Shown: one piece after another, positions 21,163 through 33,414 of the stretch | Layout: every line of letters starts with the position of its first letter | How positions within the stretch are numbered: position 1 is the first letter of the stretch | Assembly: GCA_011800155.1 (NCBI GenBank) | Contig: CM022368.1 | Span: forward strand, 3,534,001 to 3,598,000 | From: Flammulina velutipes | Taxonomy: Eukaryota > Basidiomycota > Agaricomycetes > Agaricales > Physalacriaceae | Direction of reading: 5' to 3' | DNA: 64,000 nucleotides | The notes under the pieces: model-generated | Seen by the model: the letters and a program-made list of their open reading frames with translations, nothing else | What the model was told of the DNA's origin: nothing | Database searches by the model: none | Translations under genes and position numbers: made by a program

Positions 21163-24100
21163 ATGATGAATCTTCTTTTCTCAATTGCGTCTCTGACTGT
21201 ACTATGGCATATAGGTATGGGAGGAGCACGACAAACCACGACAACCTCCAAACACATAGGGCGTAATAGTATGGTACCCTCACAGGATATGTTTTGGATG
21301 GAGGCTATTAAGCACCAAGGGACGTCTCCCTTCAATCTGAACACTGCTGGATACCAAGTCTTTCGCAACGTCAAGGACTTTGGCGCCAAAGGAGACGGCA
21401 AAACCGACGATTCAGACGCTATAAAGTGAGCCGCCATTTTCAACGCGCCTCCATCCGCTAAAATATTCTTAGTCTAGCAATTTCGTCTGGTAATCGGTGC
21501 GGAGGAGGTGACTGCAGGTCGTCGACAGTGACCCCGGCTGTAGTCTACTTCCCTCAAGGGTCAGTTTGCATTGACGCTGGACCACCGAAATGCTTACACG
21601 TCTTCGCAGAGTGTACCTACTCAAGAAATCTATCATCGCCTACTATTATACTCAGCTCATCGGGGATCCCAAGAATCGACCTACGCTCCTTGCCCACTCA
21701 TCCTTCAACGACATGGCTGTCATCGGTACGTTTTAACGTGCTTAAATAAAAGTCACTATCGAACCATCATTAACTTTCAACAGATGCCGATCCTTACATT
21801 CCCGGAGGCGGGGGAAAACAATGGTATACGAACCAGAACAATTTGTGTGTACTCTGTCTGTCTTTGGAGCTTAGTCTAACTGGCATGTCCTAGTTTCCGC
21901 TCCGTCCGAAACTTCGAAATAGACCTTAGACAAGTCCCACCAGAGAGATCTCAGGGAACGGGAATACACTGGCAGGTTGCTCAAGCAACTTCACTCATCA
22001 ACATTGTCTTCCATATGTCCTCAGCTCCGGGAACGGCCCACCAGGGAATCTGGATGGAGAACGGAAGGTTTGTAGGCTCACTTGTGACCTTTTTCTCTAT
22101 TCATGGTTTTTCAAAGTGGCGGGTTTATGGGAGATCTTGTCTTCAACGGAGGTATGTTCTGCCTGCTCAACGTTGCCCATAATGTGTTCTGACTTTTGAA
22201 TAGGCAAATTTGGCATATGGGCTGGAAACCAACAGTTAGATACTTTCGTTCCTTGACATTCCGTCTTACCAACTACCTTTCAGATTCACAGTACGAAATG
22301 TAACCATCAACAATGCGCAAGTGGCGTTCCATGCCATTTGGAATTGGGGTAAATTCGATCTCAGAAGAGTATTCAACTCAGCACTGACTCACCTGTCGCA
22401 TAGGATGGACGTTCCAAGGAATCCACATCAATAACTGTGGTGTAAGATACTCCGCGTTCATCCACTACGTCGTGACTGACAATTATGCAGGTGGGATTCG
22501 ACCTCCTCACAGGCGGGAGAACAAGTGATACACAAGTAAGCTCTTGTAGTTACGAGAATAGGAGAAATCACTAATCGGTTCAAGAGTGTTGGATCCGAAA
22601 CGATAGTGGACGCTGTTGTCTGTGACACGCCCATCTTCCTTCGCTCTTCGGCGCCAAGTCCTGGAGTACTAGCAGGTTCCCTGATCTTGTTCAACCTTCA
22701 TCTTCAAAACGTACCCGTCGCTGTCGGAACCGGAAATGGAAGCGTTATCCTGCCGGGTGGCACGAAAGTCATCCAATCGTGGGGCCAAGGAAACATCTAC
22801 AAGGGCAAGAATCCCTCTGGACGCTTCAGCCAAGGCGATCTATCAGCGCCTTCCCTCCCGGCTAATCTCCTAAATGCCAATGGCGAGGTTGTCAGTCGTA
22901 CCCATCCGCAGTATGAACATTGCAGCGTCAACGACTTTGTCAGCGTCAAGGATCATGGCGCCAAGGGCGACGGTAGAACTGATGATACCGATGCTATCGA
23001 GAACATTCTCAGACAAGTGAGTTCAGCGTTCTCTCTATTTTGCTCGGGTTAGTGACATATCTACGCAGTTCGGATGTAACAAGATCATATTCTTCGACGC
23101 GGGAATGTACATTGTTACGCGCACTATTACTGTTCCCATCGGGGCTCGTATAGTAGGAGAAGCGTGGTCTGTCATTGCGGGGCGCGGACGCTATTTCCAG
23201 GACATCGAGCATCCCAAAGTCGTCGTCCAGGTTGGCCTTCCCGACTCTGATGAAAGAGGTGTTGTGGAGATCACCGATATCATTTTCTCGACTGTTGGTC
23301 CAGGTATGCACGGTCTGTGACGAACTCCACACTTGCTAACGTCCCTCAGCGGGTGGGGCAATCATAGTTGAATGGAACGCAAAGGGACATACTCACGATT
23401 TCGCAAGTGCTGGAATGTGGGATACACATATAGTGTGGGTTTCCATATGTTTTACTGACATCAAATGCGCATCTAACTGAGAAACAGACTCGGAGGACGT
23501 GCGCCAAAGTTTTTGACATCACATAGGACTTATTTTGACCGTTTGTAGGCGCTGGATCGAATATGGAATCGAACAACTGTCCGACTGGAGCTATCGAGTC
23601 TGAATGTGCTACAGCTTTCCTTTCTCTACACTTGACAAAGAAATCGACAGCATACCTAGAGGTGCGCTTTTTCCCTAGTCTCTTCCACCAGTACGATTTG
23701 ACAGGAGATGTAGGGAACATGGATTTGGCTGGCCGACCACGACTTGGACCGAGACGGTGAAGCACAGCTCACCCTCTTCTCTGGGCGTGGGGTACTCTCA
23801 GAGTCGCAGGGCCCTGTGTGGATGATTGGAACATGTGAGTCACTCTTTTACCGCATGATATGGCACTGACAAAAACTCCAGCCTGTACGTGCCGCTCTAC
23901 TCGATTGTGACGATAAATTCTAATACTTGCTTTAGCGGAACATCATATATTGTATCAGTACAATCTCGTGAACGCTAAAGATCACTATATTGGATTCGCC
24001 CAAACAGAGAGTGTGCGTATCAAGTTTAGGTCCCCCCTTTGTTGCTGAAACTGTCATCAGCCATACTACCAACCTGTACCTTCTGTGCCCCTTCCATTTG

Positions 24101-24471
24101 GCACCCACGAAGGATACCATGACCCGAAGTTTCCTCCGGGCATGAACAGCGCATGGGGGATAAGTATAGCAAATTCCAAGGACATTCATATCTTTGGTTT
24201 GTGGTCTTGTCTTTCCATTGACCCTTCACTGATGTTTGGGATAGGCGCGGGACTCTATAGTTTCTTCCGGAACTATTCCCAAGACGCTCTCAAAACTCAT
24301 TCGAGTCAGAATGATATTTTCGACGTCGATTCGGGTTCTAAAGTCTATGTTTACTCTCTTAACACTGTTGGAGTGACGTACCAGTTGAGTGTCGACCAAC
24401 AGCCAATTATTTCGTATGAGAAAAACGTAAATGGGTTCGCGGATACTGTTACGTGCTGGATGCCACAATAG
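21163..24471 (+). CDS. GH55 exo-beta-1,3-glucanase, secreted (paralogue B)
   Basis: A multi-exon gene in the same orientation and with nearly the same exon plan as the upstream GH55. The start MMNLLFSIASLTVLW gives a short signal peptide. The two beta-helix modules begin with FRNVKDFGAKGDGKTDDSDA and VSVKDHGAKGDGRTDDTDA. Candidate catalytic Glu residues lie in SEHHILYQYN and TESPYYQP, again 23 residues apart. No stop or frameshift was found in the core blocks, so it should encode an active enzyme. It differs from paralogue A in the N-terminal loop after the signal peptide, in having an extra intron near GGRTSDTQ, and in a C-terminus ending TCWMPQ. The role is extracellular glucan degradation or wall remodelling. 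Likely origin is tandem duplication. Confidence 0.92.
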
Positions 24472-24620
24472 ATAATCGTAGATCCTTATGTTTAATGTGT
24501 ATAATAAACAGTGTGGCGTAGTATGCCTAATGACGCGGGAACCAAACAATGGCAAAGTATTCAGGCGCGTCGCGTTGATTATCTCCTTCCTTTGTTCTAT
24601 ATCTCCTACCACGATCAAAC

Positions 24621-25592
24621 ATGTCTTCCAAGAGAACATACTCATCCAAGCGAAAGCGAGAAGCTGCGTTTCCGCCATCTTCGCCTACATCTACGCTTGC
24701 CTCATCCCCGGCACCAACACCGTCGCTGCATCGCCGCCTATTCGAGGCAGACAGCCCGTCTTCAAAACGTCCCAAGAAGGAGATCAAGAAGACAAAGGCG
24801 GTCGTGCAGAAAAAGCTCACGCAGCTCCATTTGTGCATCGACCAGCCCGTCGTGCGCCGTTGTCCGCTTTGCGAGCTCACATACACCAAAGGCGCCGAGG
24901 AGGACGAGAATTTACACCGCGCACATTGCGCCCGGGTACAGAGGAGTATGGATTGGGGGAAAGACGAGGCTAGAGAGGCAGGCAAGGCGGGGGTAGAGGA
25001 GGTTGCAACGGATGTCACACTCAAAGGCGGAGAAAAGGGAAAGATCATATGCATACGAGCTGCAGTAGGTGGTAAAATCGGTGCTAAGGTGAGTCCATAT
25101 ACTCTACATACAACAATATTCTCATTGGGGGTATAGCTATCTACTATTCTGGAGGTCGTGGGTTTGACACTATCATCGCCACCGCTCGAGCCCAAAGTCC
25201 TACAAGAGTCCAAGGCATACCTCTTCCTCCTGCCGACGTCATCCTTAAAACACCAAGTAGTGGGGTGTGTCATTGCGCAACGCATCACGACGGCCATGGC
25301 GATAGCAGAAGCCGCATCGTCCTCGAAGGATCTCGTTTCGCTGGACGTTGGGTTATTCTGCTATCCTGAACCGCTAGCAACGCCTTTGGGCATAGCGCGA
25401 CTGTTTGTGGGCAAGAATCATCGGAGGAAGGGGATAGCAACCAAATTGCTCGATACGGTGGCGAAGACGTTTATACAAGGATGTGTGTTGGACCCGAAGG
25501 AGGGACAGGTGGCGTTCACACAGACGACGGGCGACGGGCTGGCGATCATGAGGAGCTGGGGAGGTCAAGGGATGCGGATTTACGAAGAGTGA
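24621..25592 (+). CDS. ECO1: Sister-chromatid cohesion N-acetyltransferase ECO1/CTF7/ESCO
   Basis: Two exons (24621-25088, 25137-25592) give 307 aa. After a basic, Ser-rich N-terminus (about 60 residues), the protein has the ESCO-type C2H2 finger: C81-P-L-C84 with H99 and H102 in ENLHRAHC. The C-terminal acetyltransferase half shows VVGCVIAQRI, GIARLFVGKNHRRKGIATKLLD (the acetyl-CoA loop) and the FTQTTGDG segment typical of ESCO proteins. The family acetylates the SMC3 subunit of cohesin during S phase, locking cohesion. The size matches yeast Eco1 (281 aa) with a slightly longer N-terminus. It is nuclear by function. The neighbouring GH55 gene ends only 150 bp upstream. Confidence 0.9.
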
Positions 25593-25786
25593 CCAGGGAT
25601 TTATCTGGCGGGTGGAGTTGTTGGAATTTATGGAAATGCATCTGTTATACAGAAAAGAGCGTATGGTCGGATGAGGCAGATCAGGAAACATGCAGCGACA
25701 AAGCACAGTGTTATGATGAGGAAAAAGTCACGCGCTGCAGGAGTAAAAACATATCAGAGGCATAATTAATTCGCGGTGGAGAAAAA

Positions 25787-26113
25787 CTAACAGAGAGCCT
25801 GCTCGTAGATATGCGTGTCTCCTTTTCTGGTGCGATACACTGTGACATGGCGTCGTCGCTTCCGATGGGTCTCTTCGCGGACGACACCGGGAGCAGGGGT
25901 GTAGATGAAAACTTCCTCCTCGGTAGACATTCGAACACGGAGAGGAGTTGTGACTGCATCTGGGATGATTTGAGATTGGGGAGGGCAGATATTGAGCGTT
26001 GGTGAGTCGGATGTTTGGCTACTTTCTGTCGCTGTGGCCCAGCTGAAAATGCTCTCGGGGACCGTCTCGTTGGACGAGTCGTCGGACAGACTGTCATTGT
26101 CGGAGGAAGGCAT
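25787..26113 (-). CDS. Small Ser/Asp-rich protein of unknown function (108 aa)
   Basis: A single open exon from an ATG at 26113. The N-terminus is acidic and Ser-rich (MPSSDNDSLSDDSSNETVPE). The second half is more ordered and basic, with MSTEEEVFIYTPAPG and then THRKRRRHVTVYRTRKGDTHIYEQ. No family is recognised. The switch from acidic disorder to a patterned, basic segment, and an ATG placed right at the start of the acidic part, favour a real gene. A longer frame overlaps on the same strand and lacks such structure. It converges on ECO1, about 200 bp away. A further 3' exon cannot be excluded. Confidence 0.5.
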   Translation of the reverse strand: MPSSDNDSLSDDSSNETVPESIFSWATATESSQTSDSPTLNICPPQSQIIPDAVTTPLRVRMSTEEEVFIYTPAPGVVREETHRKRRRHVTVYRTRKGDTHIYEQALC

Positions 26114-27741
26114 GGCAAGAAGCAAGGGGCAGACGTGAACGTAATGAAGGACAAGATTGCGAGCGAGAAAGGCTGTGGGTGGGCTACATTGGCAACAGTA
26201 GGCGCTGGCGCGGTCTCGGAGGACTCAACAGTCGATAAGACACATGTTGGTCGCACAAAGCAAGTCCCATCACCAACATGACAATCTAATTTATTATTAC
26301 ACCGCCTGGACCAGGGTCGGCATTTGCCTCACCAACCTATTTCATTGGCCCGCCAACATGGTTTGTCCAACGCTACAAACACAACTTGGAAGCAGAGGCC
26401 TAAAACTTTGAGGACTATCATAGATTGCCTGTATAGTTTAAGGTTTAAGAAGGCATTGTCAGGCCCCGGCAGGTCGTGGATAGAGAGCGTAATTGGCCAT
26501 CTCTCTCGACGATAACCTTAGTCAAATAATAAACTCAGTAATCGAGTGTATTTGCAGCTGGTATCGATACAGATGTCCGGTCGAAACGTCAGTGATCTGG
26601 GTCGAAATATATTATTCCACATCTTCATGAATCCTTTGTGCAGGCATGTTCCTCCCCCCTCACGAGGTCGGTGAAGTTAGCAGTAGCGTCTTGTATCCGA
26701 CTGAGTAGCTTAGTATTCGGAGTCAGTAACCTTACAGCCTTGGGAGCTCCCTTCCGGACAAGTATCTGCGGCTCTATGATATTGATGGGGCAAAAACGAT
26801 TATATTCCGGTCGAAAAAAATCGTTTCGATACCATCTGCAAATACACTCTAATGAATCCATCGTTCCAGTACATGCGCACGATATTTACGCCACCTTAGA
26901 TAAGATTAGATTCATTATTTCTTCATTACTTCATTTGGACTACAGCCACCTATCTGGCCACCCACAAGATTCGAACATTTCATACCCATCTGATTGGTGG
27001 CCTTTATCGGTTGTCTCAGTTATGCGTAGCCCTACAAGCCTCCTTTCATCTCCGATTATCCCCTCACCGCTTTTGAACTCCCTTCGGTAATTCATATGCA
27101 CATAAAAATTGCAACGGCTCGTTGGAGTGGTATATTTCTCCTCTGTTTGCATTTCTAATAAGACGCCACAATCTCATCCGAGAAAGCCGGGAATTGTTAT
27201 TCCCTTTCAATTCAATCGAGGCGAAGTGTATGATCAGATAAAAATACTGACTACGCCGTAGGCCTTGCACTCCTGCCAGCGATTCAACACGGTCCTTCAA
27301 CCGACTTGAAATCACTGGCGTTTGTTCATCATTCAATTACATCCCTTCTAGCTTGTGAGATTGCGCTACTCAGTGTGTTGTACCAGTGATCGATAGATCC
27401 GTACACGTCGCTGGGTACTAAAATGGAAGGCATCGCTGTACTTCTGGATTTACTCGAGGAAAATGGCGAAACAACTTGTTCATCATACACCACCTGGTGT
27501 ATTTCCTGACGTTATTTAGCCCTATGTCTCCTGTAATAGTGAGAGAAAGCAGTGCGTTCAAGTACTTTACCCGATATGGGTTTTCCGAAGGACTGGGAAC
27601 GGATAACACGTGGGCCGGAGGGGCTTCGCTTCCACGCTTCCTGACTGTACCAGTGAATCGTTTCGCTATGCTTGTCCACTCCTCTGGGTCCCTTAGCATT
27701 GGTTCTTGGTTCTCCGCGATCCTTCCTTCCCTACCCTCACG
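26114..27741. other. Long intergenic region with an inverted repeat
   Basis: About 1.6 kb upstream of the NRAMP gene with no supported gene. It is more AT-rich than the flanks. It contains the 27-bp inverted repeat pair listed separately and the promoter of the metal transporter. Confidence 0.45.
26544..26849. repeat. 306-bp segment bounded by 27-bp inverted repeats
   Basis: The left end, 26544-26570 (GAGTGTATTTGCAGCTGG...), reappears as its reverse complement at 26823-26849 with two mismatches. The flanks just outside both read TAAT next to the repeat, which could be a 4-bp target duplication. The interior has no convincing coding capacity. This is the layout of a small non-autonomous DNA element (MITE), but only one copy is visible here. 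Confidence 0.5.
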
Positions 27742-29606
27742 ATGTCTATTCAACGAGTGAAGCAGACCGCACATCTTGTTCTTCACCATGCAAGGCGACA
27801 CAGTGGTGTAGGACTCATATGCGCTGTCGCATATTTTGATCCGTTAGTCGACCTCTCTAAAATGAATGTTTGCTCATGCCTGAATTTTAATTAACAGTGG
27901 TAACTGGGGAGTTGACTTGCAAGCTGGCAGTACATATGGCTATAGGCTATTGTTCGTGGTTCTTTTGGCTGGTGTTTTTGCCATATTCTTCCAGGTGTGT
28001 ATCACAATGTCTAGTCTGGGGGGTGTTCTCATCGATGAACAGGTATCCGCCAGCAAATTAGGATGTGTAACTGGTCTCGACTTGGCCTCACATTGTCGCC
28101 TGATGTTGTACGATCGACCAAAGTACAAGCTTTTCTGTCGATGGGCACTCATGTACCCACTTTACTTGGTGTCCGAAGTCGCTATCATCGCGACTGATCT
28201 AGCAGAGCTCTTGGGCTCTGCGATTGCGCTTTCGTTGCTTTTTCCCCGCCTGGAACTCTGGCACGGCGTCTTGATCACCGCGTTGGATGTTATATTTATC
28301 CTGGCTTTCGGGGACCCGCTTCGCGGACGACCAGTCAAGTTTTTTGAGGTTCTCATTGCGTGCTTGGTAAATATTTCGAAACAGCGCTCCTTCGTCAGCC
28401 TTCTGACGCTTCGTTAGGTTATCTCTGTCTTGATATGCATGTGCATAGTCATCGCCAAGATAGATGTCCATTGGGGCGACGCGTTCCTCGGTTATGTTCC
28501 TTCGAAGTACATATTCCATTCAGGCGGCCTATACACATGTAAGCTATTCTTCATATCTTAATCCAGGCCCCTTTCGCTAAGTAATGTTGATAGCTGTTGG
28601 AATTATTGGCGCGACGGTGATGCCACATAGCCTCTTTCTAGGCTCCGCGTTAGCCACTCAAGATCGAGTATCATTCAAGCCCATTCCAGAAGAGGACGAC
28701 GACAACCTTAGCAACAAAGAACAGGAGAAAGAATTGCCAAAGTCTCTCACACGACGATCCGCCAAGAAGATCATAGTTTATATTCAGTCCGCTTTCAAAA
28801 CCCCGCCACCTAGTGTATATGCCACTACTGCGAAGCGTCATGACGAGCGAGAAAACAATTCCCTTGGCTTTGTGAGGGCCCATATAAACCATGGAATTGC
28901 TGACATGGTAATATCGCTCCTTGGATTCGCGGTCGTGATCAACTCTCTGTATGTCATTCCTTAGTAACTGCGCAGTTTAAATTTGACATTGGACATGCGT
29001 TTAGCATTCTCATTCTAGCAAGTGCCGTGTTCTTCTACAACGATGTGGACACTGGGGACACTGCGAGTTTATTCGACGCGTACGATCTCATTAGGGATAT
29101 GGTTGGGCAACCAGCCGCCACATTGTTTGCTATAGCATTGCTCGCGGCTGGACAAAGTTCATCCATAATCGCAACGGTAGCAGGCCAGGCAGTCTCCGAA
29201 GGATTTTTGCAATGGCGTGTCAGCGTGCGTTGCTTGCTTCGTCGACCCTCTTTCTCTACTTACAACCACGTAGCCGGTCATCCGACGTCTTCTCACTCGT
29301 CTGCTCGCTCTCATCCCCGCACTTGCGGTGGCTATTGGCGTGGGTAAATCAGGCATAGACGATCTCCTCGTCGCAAGTCAGGTTGTGCTTTCCATCGTCC
29401 TGCCCTTCGTCACATTTCCCCTGATATACTTGACGGGAAAGCACAGTGGGATTATGAAGGTCCGTGGACCAGATGATGCTGAGGGTGGTGCGACGTATGT
29501 GGATTTCTCGAATGGGTGGGTGGTTATGGTTTGCAGCTGGGTGATATGGCTGGTGGTTGTTGCGGCCAATGTATATGTCATCGTCGATCTTGGGTTAGGA
29601 GAGTAA
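27742..29606 (+). CDS. NRAMP-family divalent metal (Mn/Fe) transporter, SMF-like
   Basis: Seven exons (27742-27842, 27898-27994, 28043-28366, 28418-28538, 28594-28948, 29005-29218, 29274-29606) sum to 1545 nt, 514 aa. The signature DPGN (33-36) in helix 1 and MPH (224-226) in helix 6 supply the metal-binding residues. KLGCVTGLDLA and the AAGQSSS segment are also typical of the family. About eleven hydrophobic helices are visible. Between helices 6 and 8 lies a long hydrophilic loop (roughly residues 235-300). NRAMP proteins co-transport protons with Mn(II) or Fe(II) across the plasma membrane or endomembranes. Two internal introns must be removed to restore FFQVSASKLGC and QWRPVIRRL. The gene lies next to a Zn2Cys6 regulator transcribed in the same direction. 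Confidence 0.93.
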
Positions 29607-29949
29607 ACGTATTTTGTTTCTGTGGCTTTCTCGTTGGCGAAATGATAAAAATCTTATATTCCGTCGTTGTGTAGTATCGCCTGGCAAAGTTTCACGGTTT
29701 CGCTTGCCTGATATAAACGATACTCCGGCAGCTTTTTTCTTGCATTTTATTACCGGCAGGAGAGTCTTTGGAGGAATGAAAGGATTTTCCCCCGTAGTAA
29801 TACTAATACTAGTAGTAATATTAAATAACATCCTGTTACGATGTGTGGCGGCGTATGTCACTCTGCCGATCCTGCCGGGATTACTAACCCCTAAGTGCAT
29901 CATACCTTTTATCAAAACTCTCACTTAGTCGACTTCGACAACTTCAAGA
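29607..29949. other. Intergenic between NRAMP and Zn2Cys6 genes
   Basis: About 340 bp. The open frames on both strands lack structure. It holds the NRAMP 3' UTR and the regulator's promoter. Confidence 0.4.
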
Positions 29950-32900
29950 ATGACAGACCCCGAAGCGGAAACCGTTCACAAGAAACGTCGTCTGCAGCGC
30001 GCGTGTGACTTTTGTAGACGAAAGAAAAGTAGGTGCATCTGCAGAGCGTTAAGATCATTGATTGACGTACTCTAGTTCGCTGTAAGATTCCTTTCAGCTC
30101 AATCCGAGACTCGTGTGACTCTGTCCTCCAGGCGATGGTGTCGTAACGTCAGGAAACGAGCCGAACAAATGCTCGAACTGTAAACTATACAATTCGGCGT
30201 GCACTTACAATCAGGCTGCGCAGGCGAGTCGTGGCACTAATATGCCTTTCAGCGAAGCTAAACGTCTCCAGAAACGTACTTCGTCGGCCAAGGGGTACAT
30301 TCAGACTACGTTGGTCATATCATCTCTCATCTTTTGGTAGAACTTGCGCGGAAAGTCTGGAAGATCGCGTAGAAAGAATGGACAGCTTGCTGAACAATGT
30401 CGGTACTCACACGGCATCATGGCTTCTTCTCACCTTGTTTTCAGCTCGTAGGGGATACACTCAAAGCAGCTCCGAACAACAGTCCCCCCTCTTCCACCAA
30501 TCCCCCGTCCGCCACTAGTTCCTCTCACTCTTCCCCACCTCCCAAACCAATATCGCCTGCGAATATTGCCCCACTCTCACTGGTGTCGATATCCCCCGCC
30601 GACGACTCTGATGGCGAAGATTTTATCACTTTAACTGATAATTTCCAGAAAATGGACGTCAATACCGATGCTTGGTCTCGATTCTTCGGGAAATCCAGTA
30701 GCGCACAACTTGTCCAGACTGCGATCGAACTCAAGAATGGAATACAACTCAATCCGAAGGAAATCGAGGAGTTCGAGGACGCGAATGTCTGTAATTGGAT
30801 AGCACCCGATCAGCATGATGTCTTCAACAGAGTCCGCCCAGAGTTCAAGACAAAGCCTTATGTGCGTATCCGGTATATCTCTCAATACATTTGTTCGTGT
30901 TATTGAGCATCTCACTTTGCAGTGGGAGGAAAATCTTTCCCAGACTATCGTACCTCCGGCCTACATATTTCCCGAGGAGGATCTGCTGAAAGACTTGTTC
31001 GAAATCTATTTCACCAAACCAAATGTGCTACTACCGCTGTTGCATAGGCCCACATTCGAGAAACTTTTTCAAGCGGAAGTCCACCGTAAACATCAAATGT
31101 TCGGTGCTGTAGTACTTCTCGTATGCGCTATCGCGTCCCGGTTCAGCAGCGATCCGAGAGTTTTGCTAGATAGTGAGAATTCTAGGCGGTCATCGGGATG
31201 GAAATATTTTTCACAGGTGCAAGCCACAACCCGCTCACTACTGGCACCCCCTACGATTTACGATCTCCAGTATTACACTGCAAGTTTATTTGACTTCTTC
31301 GTCCATATCACTGACTTTCTCTAGTTGTATTCTAACTATTTGTTTGGAACATCTGCCCCTCAAACCTGTTGGGCCGTCATCGGAATGGGTATTCGGATGG
31401 CGCAGGACGTTGGAGCGCATCGCAGGAAGAAGATGACAGATCCAACGATCGACGATGAACTCTGGAAGAGGGCTTTTTGGTATGGCCGAATATTTAGTTA
31501 ATACGTTCGAGCCTCACATGCTTGCAGGTCTTTGGTTGTCCTTGACCGCGACGCGAGTCTAGATTTGGGACGTCCATGCGCCATTCAAGACGACGAGTGA
31601 GTACTTGCCGGTTACCGTTGTATAAGGTGGCCTAACGAATTTCATTTTCTCTGGCCTCAGCATTGACGTGGACTTCCCCGTTGATTGTGATGACGAGTAT
31701 TGGGACCATCCTGATCCTGAAAAACGGTTCAAACAGCCCCCTGGAAAGCCGTCTAAGATATCATTCTTCATCTCTGTGCTGAAGCTCAACCGAATTGTCG
31801 GAACATGTCTAAGGACTTTGGTGAGTTGGCATGCGTGGTCTTCCCCTCGCGATCTCATATCTTTCATAGTACTCTCCAGTTAAGAACAAACTGCGAAACA
31901 CAAATGAAAACTGGGAGCAAAACCTTGTTACTGAATTGGATTCCGCGCTCAACAGCTGGGTGGACTCGGTCCCTGCACATTGTGCGTCCTTCAATTATTG
32001 CGCTCTTGCTTCATTATATCTTTTTCTTAGTACGCTGGGACCCTCATCGGGAACACGAAGTGTTCTTCAACCAATCCGTTTCCCTCTACGTTATGTACTA
32101 CAATCTCCAAATACTCATCCACAAACCCTTCATCCCTTCACCACGCAACACGTCGCCCGTGACGTTCCCGTCTCTGGCGATATGTACAAACGCTGCGCGC
32201 TCTGTTAGTCATATCGTGGATATTCAACGACAGCGTGGGTTCTTCTGGGGACAAGGCTTTGTTGCGGTAGGTGTGCCCACGCCCTGACCTCAGTGTCTAC
32301 TAACTTTTTAATAGCTCCATTCTTTTGCAGCAGCGATTGTCCTACTTCTCAACTTATGGGGAAGGAAACGAACTCACATCAACCTAAACCCAGTCAAAGA
32401 GATGCTAGACGTGCATAATTGTATGCAGGTGCTCAAAGATATGGAGGAAACGTTTGTACATCATTTCATAACCAAGTTATCTACTCATTTCGTTTGCAGG
32501 TGCCATTTTGCAGGTCGATTATGGTACTTTTATAGTTCACCATGTCTATTCCTTGGCTCATCTTTTTTAGGGATATTCTGTATCAACTTGCATCTGTCGG
32601 CGACCTTCCCCTGCCAGAGCCCAACCCCCCGCAAGGTTTCTTAAAACGTCGGCGTGATTCCGACGTTCCCATCACTATCAGCGAAAGGATGTTTGTCAAG
32701 AATAGTTCCAAGGTGAACGGAGAGCCACCTCTCTCAAAGTCATTCGATGCAGGTCCCTATCCGCCTCCAACAAATCTTGCGAACACGGCTCTCCCTTCAC
32801 CTCCTACGAATTACAATTCTGTGTGGACCTTTTCACCGGATACCAGGACTCAATCCAGTACCTCGTTGCCCGTGCATAGCGAAGATCTAGCGCGCTTGCC

Positions 32901-33149
32901 AGTCCGTCAAGAATCTGAGACCGTGTCCTCGTGGGGGAGTGACCGGGAGTTGCATCCGCTCACGCAACCTTTCGCGTCCCCGCCTCCTTCAACTTCTGGG
33001 CTGGACGATATGGCGTTCAATTGGTGGACTAATACTCCTGGTGGACTCGAGTGAGTCGACTTCCCGTGTTCTGGACTTATTCTGAGTGTGTCTACAGCAG
33101 CTTGGATGATTGGTCATCATACCTCACCGGAGTCTCCCACCGTGGCTAA
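29950..33149 (+). CDS. Zn2Cys6 fungal transcription factor with fungal-specific regulatory domain
   Basis: A gene with many introns. Two introns inside the DNA-binding domain must be spliced to give CDFCRRKKIRCD...NKCSNCKLYNSAC, the CX2CX6C / CX2CX6C binuclear zinc cluster (about residues 18-52). A basic linker and a short coiled-coil (ESLEDRVERMDSLLNN) follow, which would make it a DNA-binding dimer. The middle homology region spans FPEEDLLKDLFEIYF, LLPLLHRPTFEKL, GIRMAQDVGAHRR and LDRDASLDLGRPCAIQDDDIDVDFP, the fungal_trans domain. The C-terminus is Ser/Pro-rich, a probable activation region, ending near SSYLTGVSHRG. This is a nuclear activator; its targets are unknown. Proximity to NRAMP is suggestive only. 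Exon borders in the middle are less certain than the ends. Confidence 0.87.
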
Positions 33150-33414
33150 TGTGTATTATGATACATATGTAGAACGTATCTTTCCATGTTGTGCTTTTGC
33201 TTTGACAATTATACTCTCTGACATCTAAACGTACAAGAGACCTGCAAGAGACGCTGCTGGTTCGGTAATTTTCCTATGCAATAGGTAGCCGGCTTCTCTG
33301 GTGCAATCTCTGGAGACGTAAACTAAGGTGCTACGAAATTTAAAAACCAGAGAGACTATCCATAGCAAGATAATGACACAGACATCACCGGTTCTAAGCC
33401 TACAGCATGTAATT

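Noticed and set aside
14151..24471. Secondary-metabolite cluster (P450, GNAT, hydrolases)
   Set aside because: No backbone enzyme such as a PKS, NRPS or terpene synthase is present, and neighbours are housekeeping or wall genes.
25711..26256. 181-codon minus-strand open frame
   Set aside because: It overlaps the better-supported Ser-rich small gene in another phase, has no coherent composition, and shows no family features.
26960..26985. GATTCGAAC-like motif resembling a tRNA T-loop
   Set aside because: No matching acceptor, D- or anticodon stems could be folded around it.
26638..27090. 150-codon plus-strand open frame
   Set aside because: It lies partly in the inverted-repeat segment, with no recognisable domain, no good splice partners and ordinary chance length for AT-poor DNA.
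29595..29924. 109-codon minus-strand frame between NRAMP and the Zn2Cys6 gene
   Set aside because: It overlaps the NRAMP 3' end and has no structure; likely UTR sequence.
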